From contig CM034099.1 in assembly GCA_019914945.1 (NCBI GenBank), positions 18,626,704 to 18,690,703 of the forward strand: a stretch of DNA of 64,000 nt, given 5' to 3'. Source of the stretch: Typha latifolia. Taxonomy: Eukaryota; Streptophyta; Magnoliopsida; Poales; Typhaceae. Of this stretch, positions 1-14,053 are shown piece after piece (position 1 is the first letter of the stretch; each line of letters opens with the position of its first letter). The notes below the pieces were generated by a model. That model ran no database searches. It had not been told where the DNA came from and saw only the letters and a list, made by a program, of their open reading frames with translations. The position numbers were made by a program, and so were the translations under genes.

Positions 1-109
1 GTTGACAGACAATCGTAGTTTTTATATGTATTGTATTATAATAGTTAAGATATGAAATAGGCACATCATTTAATAACTTGACCTTTTAGGTGATTCGGTT
101 GTGTAACAG

Positions 110-1117
110 GTATCGTGGAGCTTTCGCGTGAAGGATTCGACATCGATCGGCCACGGTGGCACCGGGGCGCGGGTGCGATACCTCGAGCTCTCGTTTGATC
201 GGTCCATTAACCAGTGGGTGAGAGAGCACTACTTCCCTCTTGTCCTAGAGATTGCGAGAGAAGAAGAGGTGAGGCAGCGAACGAGAAAGCTCTACACCAA
301 CAGAAGCCACGGGGAGCGTGGGTCGCTGTGGTCTTCGGTGTCATTCTCGCATCCTTCGACGTTCCAGTCCCTGGCAATCCACCCGGAGCTTAAAGCCAGC
401 CTTATAAAAGACCTCAACAGCTTCCGGGCCAAGAAGGACTACTACAAGAGAGTTGGAAGAGCTTGGAAGAGGGGGTATTTGTTATACGGACCCCCGGGCA
501 CCGGTAAGACCAGCCTCATCGCGGCAATAGCCAACTACTTGGAGTACGACGTGTACGACTTGGAGCTCACGGCAGTGACGAGCAACTCCCAGCTGCGGAA
601 GCTACTGGTGGAGACCAAGAGGAAGTCCATGATCGTCATTGAGGACATCGACCGCACCATCTCCGTCGGCGACGACCAACATATAAGGAAGAAGAATAGA
701 ATACCGGAGAGTAGTATTTGGGAGGAGAACTTAGACGAGGACGGTTGTGTTACTCCTAATGGAGGGCCTAGCCTCTCGGGGATACTTAACTTTATGGACG
801 GCCTCTGGTCGTGCTGCGGAGAAGAGAGGATCATGGTGGTGACCACCAACCACAAGGAGAGGCTTGACCCGGCTCTGCTGAGGCCTGGGAGGTTGGACGT
901 CCACGTCAACCTCTCCTACTGCGGCGTGGAGGCGTTGAGAGATTTGGTCACCAACTACCTCGACGGCATCAACGTGGGAGGAAACGAGAAATGGGGCTAC
1001 GTGGAGAAGCTACTGGCCAACGCCAAGGTGACGCCGGCCACGGTGGCGGAGGTGCTCATGGGGTGCGAGAGCGCCGAGGTGGCACGGGTTGCACTCGCTC
1101 GCTTATTGACCGGTTAA
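110..1117 (+). CDS. AAA-ATPase, BCS1/ASD-like, C-terminal part (5' incomplete)
   Basis: This encodes the stem and catalytic AAA domain of a plant BCS1-like ATPase (AAA-ATPase ASD, mitochondrial-like). Numbering from the GTG codon at 128, Walker A GPPGTGKT is at residues 121-128, Walker B MIVIEDID at 168-175, and sensor VVTTNH and DPALLRPGRLD follow. The stem motif RKLYTN is at about 53-58. The open frame is closed upstream by TAA at 104-106. No ATG, membrane anchor or ASD domain precedes it, although family members usually carry about 120 more residues there. A CAG at 107-109 could be a splice acceptor, so the first exon may lie before the window; otherwise this is a truncated copy. Homology to the inverted pseudogene at 9340-10337 begins right at about 110. 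The catalytic motifs are intact. Family is certain; completeness is not. Confidence 0.8.
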   Translation, partial: VSWSFRVKDSTSIGHGGTGARVRYLELSFDRSINQWVREHYFPLVLEIAREEEVRQRTRKLYTNRSHGERGSLWSSVSFSHPSTFQSLAIHPELKASLIKDLNSFRAKKDYYKRVGRAWKRGYLLYGPPGTGKTSLIAAIANYLEYDVYDLELTAVTSNSQLRKLLVETKRKSMIVIEDIDRTISVGDDQHIRKKNRIPESSIWEENLDEDGCVTPNGGPSLSGILNFMDGLWSCCGEERIMVVTTNHKERLDPALLRPGRLDVHVNLSYCGVEALRDLVTNYLDGINVGGNEKWGYVEKLLANAKVTPATVAEVLMGCESAEVARVALARLLTG

Positions 1118-3417
1118 AACCGGTAGCAGTTAGAGCACCGGTTAGGTGTTCGCTTTGTGTTTACGCACGTGTGTAATAAACTATCTGTGGCTTTTGGGTC
1201 ATGACGACGTGTATGACCTGTTGGAGTGAATCCGGTTGTATGTATCTACCCATGTAACCAACTTATACATCCGTATCAGTTCGACACCAACTATCTTTTT
1301 TCTCCATCTATAATTGTTTTCTTCTTCTTTTATTTGTCTATAATTAATCTCCGAACTTATAATTTATTATAAATAAAAAATAAAAACACTTTGAATGCAT
1401 TATGTTGTCGGTATTAATTTCTAAATAGTCGTGGCCCTCGATGAGCAACAATTGAAGACAATATTACTCTTTGAGAGGTGTTAGATAACAAATCTAACAG
1501 ACATAACTATATGTTATGTCTAATCTTATAATAAACTAATAATATATGTCATATCTAAGATTTTTCTTCTTTCTAAATGGAATAAAAGGCAAATTATTTG
1601 GGTCATAAGTTATACAAACATCAGGGACCACCAATATAAAAGGACACACTTTAGCTCGTGCAACATGATACTCTCGCCTATGCGTCTATAATATAATAAA
1701 GGGGCCTGTATTTATATGTCTAAAATTACTTTTCTGCTGTCTTTTCTTTTCCAAATCTAATTATATTTATGACTAAAATTAGATTTGCTCCTTGACTTAA
1801 CAAGGCTATGTCCCCTTTATATTTGTTAGAAAACTAATTGAAGAGAAAGATAATTTGAGCATTTTGGTAGTTTATTATGTGAGTGCAATTTTATATAATC
1901 ATATATTTGCAGACATAAAACACTTTTAAAAACAATATAAAATGTAGATATAACATACGATTACATTCTTTGCGGAAGAAGTGTTCGTGAGTTAAAAGTA
2001 AAATCAATTAAGTCCAAAAAAACCTTAATTTCAGTATTTGCTATAGTAAACTCAAGCATTTTAAACTATGACTTCTTATATTTTTAACTAAATTATGAAT
2101 ACAAATACCATCAATAGAAATAACAAGGTACCCTAAATGACCCTAATTTTATTAAATAAATATATATATTTGAATATAAAGTTAGGAAACCTTAATGGTA
2201 CAAAATAGAAGTTTAGAAATGTAAAATAAGTTTTGTTCGAACTAATAATAATTTTTAAACTAGAAAGACACAAACATCATTAACTTTGAGTGAAAAATCT
2301 AGTAGTTAACGCTCAGTCAAAATTACAAGAGATACAGTGAAATAAAATAAACAAAGTTCATAGATGTAAAGTAATTTTAGTTCAAAATATAATAATGGTA
2401 ATAATAAATTAAGATTAGCTATCTTTTATCCTGCCTAATTTGAGCATAATATATAGTTTATTAGTAACTATGATGGTAATCCCTCGTGTATATCACAAAA
2501 TAAAACAAAACAAATTTAATTAATAGTCACTACATTTCTCTCTATATATTATATTTTTATCTCGCTATAAGATTAAAAACTTAATTACACTTTGCTCTTA
2601 TGTATTTTAAGAGTCAATAATATCACTTTATCCTCCACTAAGAATAAAAACTTACAATTCGCCTTCCTTGACTTTTGGAAACGCACAACTAGACCCATTT
2701 GTTAGTTACTGTAAGCTAATTTGACTAGAAATGTCACATGCTATAAACACATCAAATAATAAATTATTTTTATATAAACTAAATAATTCAGAGTAGAAAA
2801 TAAATTTGCCTCCTCCTCCTTTCTCAAGATAAAACCTATAAAATGGGCTTACCCTAGCTTAGTAATTTTCCTTCATTCCTCAGCAAATTTGGTTGCTCGG
2901 TTTGACCTCCCTCCTCCTCTTCCTTTGTGTCCCAATTCAAAAGAGTTGAAGCTTTTGAAGGATGAAAATAATAGGCCAATCTCAGTGTCAAAACCAATGG
3001 AGAAAGAAGAGAGTAAGAAAGTTTAATTACCTCTCCATCCGTATCTTTCAAATGATACCTGCAAATGTGGAGAGATAAGTTTAATTTCTCAACTATTCAA
3101 CGTAAAAACTTAATATTTTCTCTCTATAGTTCTAGATAGATAATTTTAATTGAGGTAAAATTAAGCAAAGATTAAATTCGTCCACACGTATCGGATCTAA
3201 CACATGCCAATAAGGTTAGTGGGTCCTCACCTCAGGGTGGGGTTCGAAGGTCGCGGGCGTAGCAAGCGAGGAGTTCGCATCCGATATTTTCTAAGTACAT
3301 ATTTAGTATGTTTGTAAAGTTAGGTCTTCGTTCACTTCGCCTCCTCAAACTCCAAACTCTTTGGGCTCGATCTCTCCCCTTTCGTCGTTGTCCTCCTCCT
3401 CATCTCCTTCGTGCGTA
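1118..3417. other. AT-rich intergenic spacer, DTC promoter side
   Basis: This stretch of about 2.3 kb is AT-rich and holds no convincing reading frame. Its last 100 bases become CT-rich, as expected for the 5' leader of the carrier gene starting at 3418. Confidence 0.6.
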
Positions 3418-6400
3418 ATGGGAGAGGCGAAGCCCAAGAGTCAATCTGGTGTTTGGAATACCGTCAAGCCCTTCGCGAATGGCGGTGCCTCTGGGATGCT
3501 CGCGACCTGCGTCATCCAGCCGATCGATATGGTTAAGGTGTGAAGAAAGATTGCCCTCTTTTTTCTTTTTTCTTTTTTCTTTTTTGGAAGCTTTATTGTT
3601 TGTTTTTGTTTGTAATTCGGTAGATCCAGGGGAATTGGGAATAGGGTTTTTATTTTATTCGATGGAATCGTAGGAAGCGTTTTATGTTCTTTGGCGGATC
3701 TTAGATCTAGACTAAGTTAGTCTTGTTCATGGGTCTTGAGCTTGTTTTGTGTTGTTTGCAGGTGAGGATCCAATTGGGTCAGGGATCAGCAGCCCAGATC
3801 ACGAAGAACATGCTTGCCCAAGAAGGATTTGGGTCCTTTTACAAGGTTTCTTATTTCAAAATCATTGAAGCCGCATATATATATTTTTCTAGTTCTTGTG
3901 CGTATTCAGATGGAGCTGCTTTACTTGTTTTTCAGTTTGACATTGCCACAATGTTGTGAAGTAGAATAGAACATTAACTAACAACCGCTAATGTTCAGTG
4001 GAGCACACTTCTCCTCTAAATATTTGTTCTTTGTAATTGAATGACACAATGAGTATGTGTAGTTCCATGGATATTAGATACTATTCTATTATGTGAGACA
4101 AAGATCGGCACTACCTTTTTGACATTACAATCTTGCTGACTGTGAGAATGAGACATGTCTGTAAGCAGATATCTTCTTCTATAAGATTCCTTGTGATTGA
4201 GTAAGCCATTGAATATGCGTGATTTCGTCTATGTTAGAAATCATACCTTTACGCTTGCTAGTTGCTATAATTATACCTAGTCGCTCGTTTTGAGAATGAG
4301 GCATGCCTATTTGCAAGCATATAGTGAGTAATGTGGCCTTGCTATGATGCTATCAAATGTGCCATGATGGTACTCACACTTTGATAAAACTTTGAACATT
4401 GTAATTTGTGAAAAGTAGCTCTTAGGACACCTAAATCTAATGTAAGAACTAGTACATCAAACAAAAAGGAGACAGCATAAATTGTGATATTCATTATGTA
4501 ATAGTATATACAGTGGCATGCACTTTTTATTTGGTTCAGGAAATATTTTGTGGATGAATTTGTGCTTGAGTCGGGACCTTGGAAATTGTTGCTTTAGCTT
4601 GATCTGCACTTTGAATGGGTTAAAAAATCCTCTGTTTGGAAACTCTATGATGGATGCATTGGAGAAACTCTTTCAGAGGATCCAAAAATGAGCTAATATG
4701 TGGCTCTCAGGAATTGATGTTTAACTGTTTATAGTCATCCAATTACAACATCCAGTAACCAACTGTTCATGTTAATTCTTGGTTTGTGGACAGCATATGC
4801 TTTTTTCCTTTACACGTGTCTTTCATGTAAGGTCTGCATTAATGTTAAAGCTTTTTTTTTGTGTATGTTGCTGTTGACTTAGTTAAAATTGTTGCAAGAT
4901 AAGTTACTTTACATGCAAAAAGTATATTATCAACTTTCTCACTTATTCCAGGTTTTGTAATGTATTGTTGTTTCAGTTTGCTGTATTATTAATTGCAACA
5001 CAGACTTGATTAATTTTTGTTGTAATTTTCTTAGGCTGGTTTCCCAATCGACGGTCTATTGGGAACTTTAATATCTCATGATTCATGTATTTAGGTTTTT
5101 CTTTCCAACAATAGCTCGATGCTCTCTGCCTCTCAACAAAATTCATTACTATAACTTTGTTATTTACTTATTTCAGTTTGGAACCTGTAATGTAGAGTAT
5201 GTTATTTCAGTTTATGTTACTTGTCCAATAATGGCCTCTTCTTTGGTCATCATGATCATGACTGCTACATCTGTTTATGTAGCCAGTACTGATTTTACCT
5301 TCATAGTCATCATTCATGTTCCACTTTCTAATGTATTACTCTGGAGCAGGGATTGTCAGCTGGTTTACTAAGGCAAGCTACTTACACAACTGCACGACTG
5401 GGATCCTTTAGGTTGGTATATACATATTTTTTCTTCTGCAAATGCCCATTATTGCAAAAGCATTCTGTTGGTTCTTGTGTTAAATACTCGAGAAATGCAT
5501 TGTGCAAGAATCTGGCAAATTGACATCCTGGTAAATCAATCTGTTTTTGGCTAAAAAATCAAATGAAATTTGGGTTGGCATGAGTAGTTATAAATTAATA
5601 GTGTATATCTAACTAGCGTTTGACTTGTTGGTTTTGTACTAAATGTATAGTTTGTTTTTAGGTCATTGACCTGAATGGAAAGTTCAGGTTAGGAAGTCCT
5701 GGTCAAATTAATGGGAATTGACTAGATAAAACACTGATTCGTCATTCTTCTTGGACTAGATGTATTCGTGAATTTTCAAGCAGAAAAACCTATTACACAT
5801 AGTAAAGTTATGGGCAGGAATATGTTTGTGACCATGCAATCACTTACATCATTACATGATAATCTGAGGTCTGATTCAAGTGCTGGCAAATATCAGCAGA
5901 TACATACCCAGCCATCTTGGGTGTGGCATGCTATCATTAGAATTGTGGCATGGATTACTCAACATTATTTTTCTGGAAATGCAAGCGAGGACAGGTATTA
6001 ATGCCTTTATGCAGGTCGGAAAGGAGAACTTTTGAATTGAACTTGTGTAAAGAATCCTGTGTTGGTTGGAAAAGAAAAAAATCAAGGAGGTCCTGGTTCT
6101 GGTTTATCTGTCGCTTATAAGCATAACATGTTGAATTAATTTCTCTTTTTTAGCGTGTCATGACCTATTTGGTGGATTTTTTTTTTCTCTTAAAGCTATA
6201 AATCAAGGAAATTAAATTTCTTTTTCTCTAGATCCACTATTTCCTAGTTTTCTATTGCTTCGTGTTATTGCAACAATCGCAATGTAATAATTTCGGGCAA
6301 CATACTTCTTAATATGGTGATGCTTCACAGTTGACTTATTTTTTTACTCAGGGTCTTGACAAATAAAGCAATTGAGGCCAATGATGGGAAACCGCTGCCA

Positions 6401-8077
6401 CTACTTCAGAAAGCTTTTATAGGTCTGACAGCTGGAGCAATTGGAGCATCTGTTGGTAGTCCAGCTGATTTAGCACTCATCAGAATGCAGGCTGATGCAA
6501 CTTTACCAGCAGCACAACGGCGACACTACAAAAATGCTTTTCATGCGCTCTATCGTATCATTTCTGATGAAGGGGTTCTGGCACTCTGGAAAGGTGCAGG
6601 CCCTACTGTAGTGCGAGCCATGGCATTGAATATGGGAATGCTTGCCTCATATGATCAAAGTGTCGAGCTTTTCAGGGATTCACTTGGGTTTGGAGAAGTT
6701 AGTACTGTACTTGGTAAGCTGCTTGGGCTGTCTGAAAATTTTAGTCTTGAAATCATGTTAATCTCTAATAAACTTTTGATACTGAGACTTGGGATGATGT
6801 CAGGTATTCAATGTTGGGAATTAATGATTGATTGTGGGGAGCTAAGGAGAGAAATGTTAATTGAACTAAATTTCAATTATCATCATATCTTGGTTTTGTT
6901 AGTTTTGGGACTTTTATGAGTACTGCACAATCAAAATAAGCTAGCAAGGGGTTGAAATCACGATTTGTAAAGCATTGAAATTCACAAAGCATCATGATTT
7001 TATCGTAGATCTAAATGCACATTAAGAGAAAAATCTAATCAGCTGTTATTACAGTTTTGATTTTCATTTTTAATGGTAATAATGGCACTTTCAATTGACT
7101 GTTAGTCATTGATTGTTTGCATGAACTTCAATTAAATATGCATTGTCAAATATTGCTTGGAGGTCAGTAGATTAATTTGCAGAGGCTATTCCTGTTAGAT
7201 TGTGGGGATTAAGACACGATTCTTGGTAAATGGGTCTTTGATGAACAGTTAGTAAGGCTTACTGATTGTATCATCTCCTCTGCATCTATTGTTGTTTTAA
7301 TGCTTTATATGATTCTTGGTAAATAGGTTACTAATGAATGCACAATGATTATGGCTATCCTTTGCAGCCAAATATTGCTCCATTCAGTGAATATGCTATT
7401 ATTCCAAAGCATGTATGGTTTGTATCTTCTAAGCTAGTTGAGAAATTTGTGGACATGTGTGCCCTTGGAATATGGGCACATTATCATGGTAGAATCTTTT
7501 GGAAATCATAGATCACATCAGGGTAATTCGATTGCCCTGCCATAAAAGAGTTGTTTGCTACTTAAACCATTATTAGTTGCTAGTGCTTTCGTTCTGCTGG
7601 GAACTTGGAAACTCATTTGGCTGTTAATGCAATACAAGGATATAACCTCTACTTGATTCATAGTAGTAGTTTTAAAATTCACTTGTGGATTGATATGATG
7701 CTACCAATCTTTCACTTTGCAGGGGCAAGTGCTGTTTCAGGATTCTTTGCATCTGCTTGCAGCTTACCGTTTGATTATGTAAAAACACAAATTCAAAAGA
7801 TGCAGCCGGATGCAACTGGGAAATATCCATACACAGGATCTTTGGATTGTGCCATGAAGACCTTAAAGAGCGGTGGGCCATTCAAATTTTACACTGGTTT
7901 TCCTGTCTACTGTGTGAGGATTGCTCCACATGTCATGGTAAATCAGCTTTATATCTTTGTACAGAACATACTCTATTTTCTCCTACATAAGGACTTCAAC
8001 TTAACTGGGATCTTTTGCAGATGACTTGGATATTTTTGAATCAAATCCAGAAGATTGAAAAGTCTGTGGGGTTGTAA
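3418..8077 (+). CDS. DTC: Mitochondrial dicarboxylate/tricarboxylate carrier
   Basis: This inner-membrane carrier of the SLC25 family exchanges dicarboxylates such as malate and 2-oxoglutarate with tricarboxylates such as citrate. Exons are 3418-3537, 3762-3845, 5350-5411, 6352-6713, 7723-7937 and 8021-8077. They join in frame with GT-AG borders to 299 residues, about the size of Arabidopsis DTC (298). The three Solcar signatures are visible: PIDMVK in exon 1, PADLALIRMQ in exon 4 and PFDYVKTQ in exon 5. Other segments typical of plant DTC are RQATYTTARLGSF, GCGP-like KGAGPTVVRAMALNMGM, and a C-terminus reading MTWIFLNQI. The ATG at 3418 is the first in a CT-rich leader and gives the usual short N-terminus without a cleaved presequence. 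Introns 2 and 5 flank a large AT-rich intron 3 and a 1 kb intron 4. An inverted pair of AAA-ATPase sequences flanks the gene. Confidence 0.95.
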
Positions 8078-9339
8078 GTGTTCCAATGGAGAGGGATCTC
8101 AGTATGAGCTGTCCTTTTGCTATAATAACATTCCGGCTTCTGAACCATTAGTTGGCTGGTTTTACTAGACAATTTTGATTCATAACTTTCTGTTACATCA
8201 TGATTTTGCAAGTTATAATAATTAATCATTGTTGTATTTGAGAACCAATCCCTACCAATTCTTTTGGCTGATACAGATGGTGCCCTGATTGGCACAGAGA
8301 TTCTTACCGTCATTTGCTTTTGTTGTTGAAACAATGAAATTTGAAACTTCTCCATCAATGTCTTTGAATTATCTTCAGCACCAAATTTTATTTACTGATT
8401 TTTTATTTTTCCAGTTGATAAGTTATACTTGTTATTAATATGCTTTTTTTGTCTTCCCACCTAGTGTGCTATCTAATGAAATTATCAGAAAAGCAATGCT
8501 TAGTCGCCCCAGTCTATATATATCCCAAGATGCAGATGCTTTCAGTTACTGACTAATTACTTCTAAGGTTATCGAAGCATTATTGATTCAATAGTTGCTG
8601 CAACTTTTATTACTACGCAGTGTATGTAGTCAAATGGACGTGGATCATCAAAATGTAGCTTGGGATTGTGTTGCTCTGTACGAGGAGCCATTATGTTGGA
8701 TGCCTCTGCATGTAGTCGGCGATGATTTAGCTGCCTTTCCTTTTGTTTTTGTTTGGCAATTGATGTCATTTGTGAAATGGAAGAGAATATGTTCTTTCTT
8801 TTTAATTATTAGGATCACATCGGACGTTCCAGTGGGACCTTCCTAGTTCCTACAAAGGGTGAAATATGAGCAAGTATTTGGAATCAACGGAACACTCGGT
8901 GGACCGACTGCTCGACACACGGGTTGGTGTACTATATTGTCTTTCATACTGTTATTCCTTAGCCTTTAGTTCAGTGATGCAGGCAATAGTATGTTGATAA
9001 TTTCTGCCATTCTATGTTATTTATTGGCAGTTATCGAGAAGATTAGAAAGACGTCTACTCCTCTGAGCATTTCCAATAATAGAGAGCTAAAGGTTAGAAA
9101 CTCTTGTTGCTTACCTCGACTTTGCGTTTAGTCTTTAATTCTGGATAATTGTTATCGCTCCCTTGACTTTTGCACTAATGCAGATGTTTTGGAAATTGGT
9201 GGAAGGGGGGAAATTATTTGCAACAGTTTAGGGGATCGGTTACAGGGGGAAATATAATAGATGGTGCTTTTGGGGTTATTAGCAGTATGATGAAACCCAA
9301 GCCACTAACTAATCATATGCTCAAATCTTAACCACCCTT
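8078..9339. other. DTC 3' flank and spacer
   Basis: This holds the probable 3' untranslated region of the carrier gene, then AT-rich spacer. I see no coding exon in it. Confidence 0.5.
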
Positions 9340-10337
9340 GGCCCTCCATTGGGAGTGACACCACCGTTCTCCTCCAAGTCTTCCTCCTAACTCCTAACTA
9401 CTACTCTCCAGCACTCTATTCCTCTTACTTAGATGCCCGATGGTGCGGTCGATGTCCTCGATGACGATCATGGACTTCCTCTCGCTCTCCACCAGTAGTT
9501 TCCGCAGCTGGGAGTTGCTCGTCACCGCCGTGGGCTCCAAGTCGTACACGTCGAACTCCAAGAAGTTGCACATTGCCGCGATGAGGCTGATCTTCCCGGC
9601 GCTCAGGGATCCGTATAATAAATACCCTCTCTTCCAAGCTCTTCCAACTCTCTTGTGGTACTCCTCCTTGGACCGGAAGCTGTTGAGGTCTTTTGTAAAG
9701 CTGGCTTTAAGCTCAGGGTGGATATTTTGCCAGGGACTCGAGCGTCGATGGATGCGAGAACGCCACCGACGACCACAGCGAACCTCGCTCTCCGGAGCTC
9801 CTGTTGGTGTAGAGCTTTCTCGTCCTCTGCTTCACCTCTTCTTCTCTCGCAATCTCAAGAACGAGAGGGAAGTAATGCTCCGTGGCCCATTGTTTTCAAC
9901 CGCCAGATCAAACGAGAGCTTGAGGTATCGCACACGTCGCCCGGCGCTGCCGTTCCCGATTGATGCGGACAGCAGACTCCATTTATGCGGAAGCTCCACG
10001 AGACACGGTCGCTCCGTCGAGCTCGTCGTGCAGCGTCTGTTTCATGTCGACGTTGGAGGAGTAGCCGCGAGAGGCGGTGCTCTGAGAGACCCTCACGACC
10101 GCGGCAGAGGTCGAGAACTTGTGACTTAAGTACCGAAGCGGCGTCGAATGTGTCAGAGTAGCCGCGGTGCTCGAATTCATAACAATCGACATGGCGGGCT
10201 ACAACCAGAGCATGGGCTCGGATTGCTTCTTTGAACCAAATGAACATCCATGGGGGAACGAATTCAATCACCAGTGTTCGAACAAAGTACGAGGAGGCTA
10301 GGTGAGAGCCAAGTGCTGACCAAAAGAACAACAACAT
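9340..10337 (-). pseudogene. Broken AAA-ATPase (BCS1/ASD-like) pseudogene
   Basis: On the minus strand this is a decayed relative of the AAA-ATPase at 110-1117. It begins with an ATG at 10335-10337 and a hydrophobic anchor (MLLFFWSALGSHLASSYFV). An ASD-type region follows, with the YLSHKFSTSAAVVRVSQ segment in one frame and VSWSFR in another, so at least two frameshifts are needed. The Walker A segment, near 9605-9635, reads YGSLSAGKIS instead of YGPPGTGKTS, so the P-loop Pro-Pro-Gly-Thr and Thr are lost. Walker B MIVIEDIDRTI is retained near 9440-9475 and is soon followed by an in-frame stop. Homology stops near 9340, so the sensor and arginine-finger half is missing. It keeps the N-terminal part that the copy at 110-1117 lacks. 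Most likely non-functional. Confidence 0.85.
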
Positions 10338-10496
10338 GGCTAGAAGCTGGACTTGGTATATATTAATTACTATGGAGCTACTGAGATCCACAAGTACATA
10401 TGACATTGCACCACTATCTTGGTTTATAAAAGCATTGAGAGAAGCATCGAACTCTACTAGAGTGAGTTGCGAGGATAGAGAACATTCAGCTTATCT

Positions 10497-10500
<4 letters not shown>

Positions 10501-10537
<37 letters not shown>
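10501..10537. repeat. (AG)n microsatellite
   Basis: About 18 uninterrupted AG units. Confidence 0.95.
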
Positions 10538-10540
<3 letters not shown>

Positions 10541-12167
10541 GGTAGGAGAGTATTGGATATAGATTACTGTAAGACCTTATAGTCTCTAAATTAGTAAGTT
10601 TAGACTGAATCCTTGACAAATTTCTAATGATTTAACATAGGCTGTGCCTGAGCAAGTCTTGTTGCATCTTACACATCTTCAAATTATCAAAGTGCGGAAT
10701 GTTGAAGGTGGTCAGTCACTTTGTGCATGCATTATCTTGTTATTAATCAACAATGGACAAAATCTTCTTACTTGTATATTCTGAGACCTGGTTAGTGATT
10801 ACTATATGCCTTATTGATATGCATGGCAGGCCAGCCCATTGGGTAAATAACATTATTTCTAGGTGCTGCCTAATATAAGCTCATTTGCTAGTACTTCTTA
10901 ATAGATCTTAGTGTGACGGAAGCCCTCTTCCAACAATGCTATCTAATACTTTTATAAGCATCGGAAATTTTGATTAAGTATTTAATTACTTATAAAAAGA
11001 TGCAGCACCGTATGATATCTATAATCAAGTTTTATAAGGATCCTGTTTCACAATAATGTACTAACTAATCATGATCTGAATTAATACGTCTTGCTTGTGT
11101 GCAAGTCTAAATAAGAATGTGAGGCTGCAAGTGATGGCAACAAAGCGGAGACATGCAATTATGTGCTTCATATCATACAATTTCTAAGCTACCGACTCCT
11201 GGCTCTTCAATTTTCATATGGTAACTTGTCTTTGTGGTTATGTAGTTATTAGTTAACTAAAGTATACAGAGGTTTTAATTTCTTATTGTAACATTAACTG
11301 CTTTGGGGCTCATAAATAACACGACATCAGGAGCAGCAGACCATAATCTCATGTGATTAATGGACTCTTGAGAAATCACAACAAAGTAAAAAAAAAAAGG
11401 AAAATGAATTAAGCAAACCTTAATAAGAAGCTAAATAGAGTTAGGTTAAATACATCTCATGTACTTTGGACGACAGTCATCTTACTTACCCTTGTGAATT
11501 TTGTCGTCTTTGTTGAACGACGTTTGTGTTCAAGATGCAAAACAAAGTTTAAAACGGTAAAATAATTCTTATAAAAAATAAAGTACAAGAGAGTAAAATA
11601 TATTTAATCTAAACAATCTATTAAAATAGACCAACTTTAATATCATTTTATGTAAATAATAATTACCCAAGACTCAGTTCTTACATAAGCGGGCACATAG
11701 ATTAGAACTCTTGTGCACAAACCGCAGTTATATGGATTACTCCCACATTCCAAAAAAAAAAAAAAAGAGTTTTTATTACTAGAGCTTAATCCACGCGATC
11801 ACAGAAAAAACCTGAAAACTAAAACTCAAAGTTACTACTACATAAGCAAAACATTACAGAAATTAATAATTGCATAGCATGGTCTTAGAATCGGTCTCTC
11901 ACGAGATGTGATTAGCACTTAGCAAGTGTACAATTGTGGTGTTACCTCGAAAAACAAATAATATATCAAGCTTAGTACATGATTTAACTAAAATATATAA
12001 AGGAATACAATATGAGTAGTACAATAGTCATTTTATTTATGATTACTTTGTTAATAGTAATATTTGCTCTGTAAATATTAAAAAAAATGAAAGGGTTTAT
12101 ATCTAGATATAATTATCTCTATTTTCTTTTAATTAAATTAGATATATGGATGATTCCAAACGGTTGG

Positions 12168-12168
<1 letters not shown>

Positions 12169-12201
<33 letters not shown>
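12169..12201. repeat. (TG)n microsatellite
   Basis: About 16 uninterrupted TG units. Confidence 0.95.
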
Positions 12202-12203
<2 letters not shown>

Positions 12204-12570
12204 GTTGATGAATTCTATTCATTTTGACAAATATGTCATAATCAAACCTTAATCATGATATGACCTCCGTACAATCATACGAAGCCAATAAGCCATGCAT
12301 ACAAACATATGCATGCACATGGGAGGATGGGGGCCGGGCTCACTTTATGATGGACATGATCACATAAATGATGCTCTTTAACGGAGACATCACCATCTGA
12401 TGGGCTGGAACTGGAAGCACCTCTAAGATCAATCCAAAGAACAAGGGATGGGATATCAACAACTCGTCCTTAGGATTTTATTAATCAAACAAAAAATGCC
12501 ATGTCGTAAATTAATTAAGATAGAAATCGACAACATACGTAACACAATCCAAGCTACGTAGCGTACGTAG

Positions 12571-13945
<1,375 letters not shown>

Positions 13946-14042
13946 CTATTATTAAATTAACCACCTCTACACTTAGTTAAAAAAGCTTGAATTGAGATGA
14001 GGAACTACCTCTAGCTCTCTCTCTCTCTCTCTACCTCCAGTG

Positions 14043-14053
14043 TTGTATATATA
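14043..14053 (-). promoter_or_regulatory. Candidate TATA box of the peroxidase gene
   Basis: Read on the minus strand, CTATATATAC lies about 105 nt upstream of the peroxidase ATG. A CT run (14015-14032) lies between them. Position fits a plant TATA box; no transcript evidence. Confidence 0.5.

Larger units (their letters stand above)
10338..12570. other. AT-rich spacer
   Basis: No coding frame is supported here. It contains a (GA)n run at 10501-10537, a (TG)n run at 12169-12201 and a poly-A tract near 11750-11767. Confidence 0.6.

Noticed and set aside
3361..3417. Extending the DTC start upstream to 3361
   Set aside because: There is no ATG there, only TTG, and the family starts close to the ATG at 3418.
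9440..10129. 229-codon plus-strand frame
   Set aside because: It is antisense to the AAA-ATPase pseudogene, whose homology is on the minus strand.
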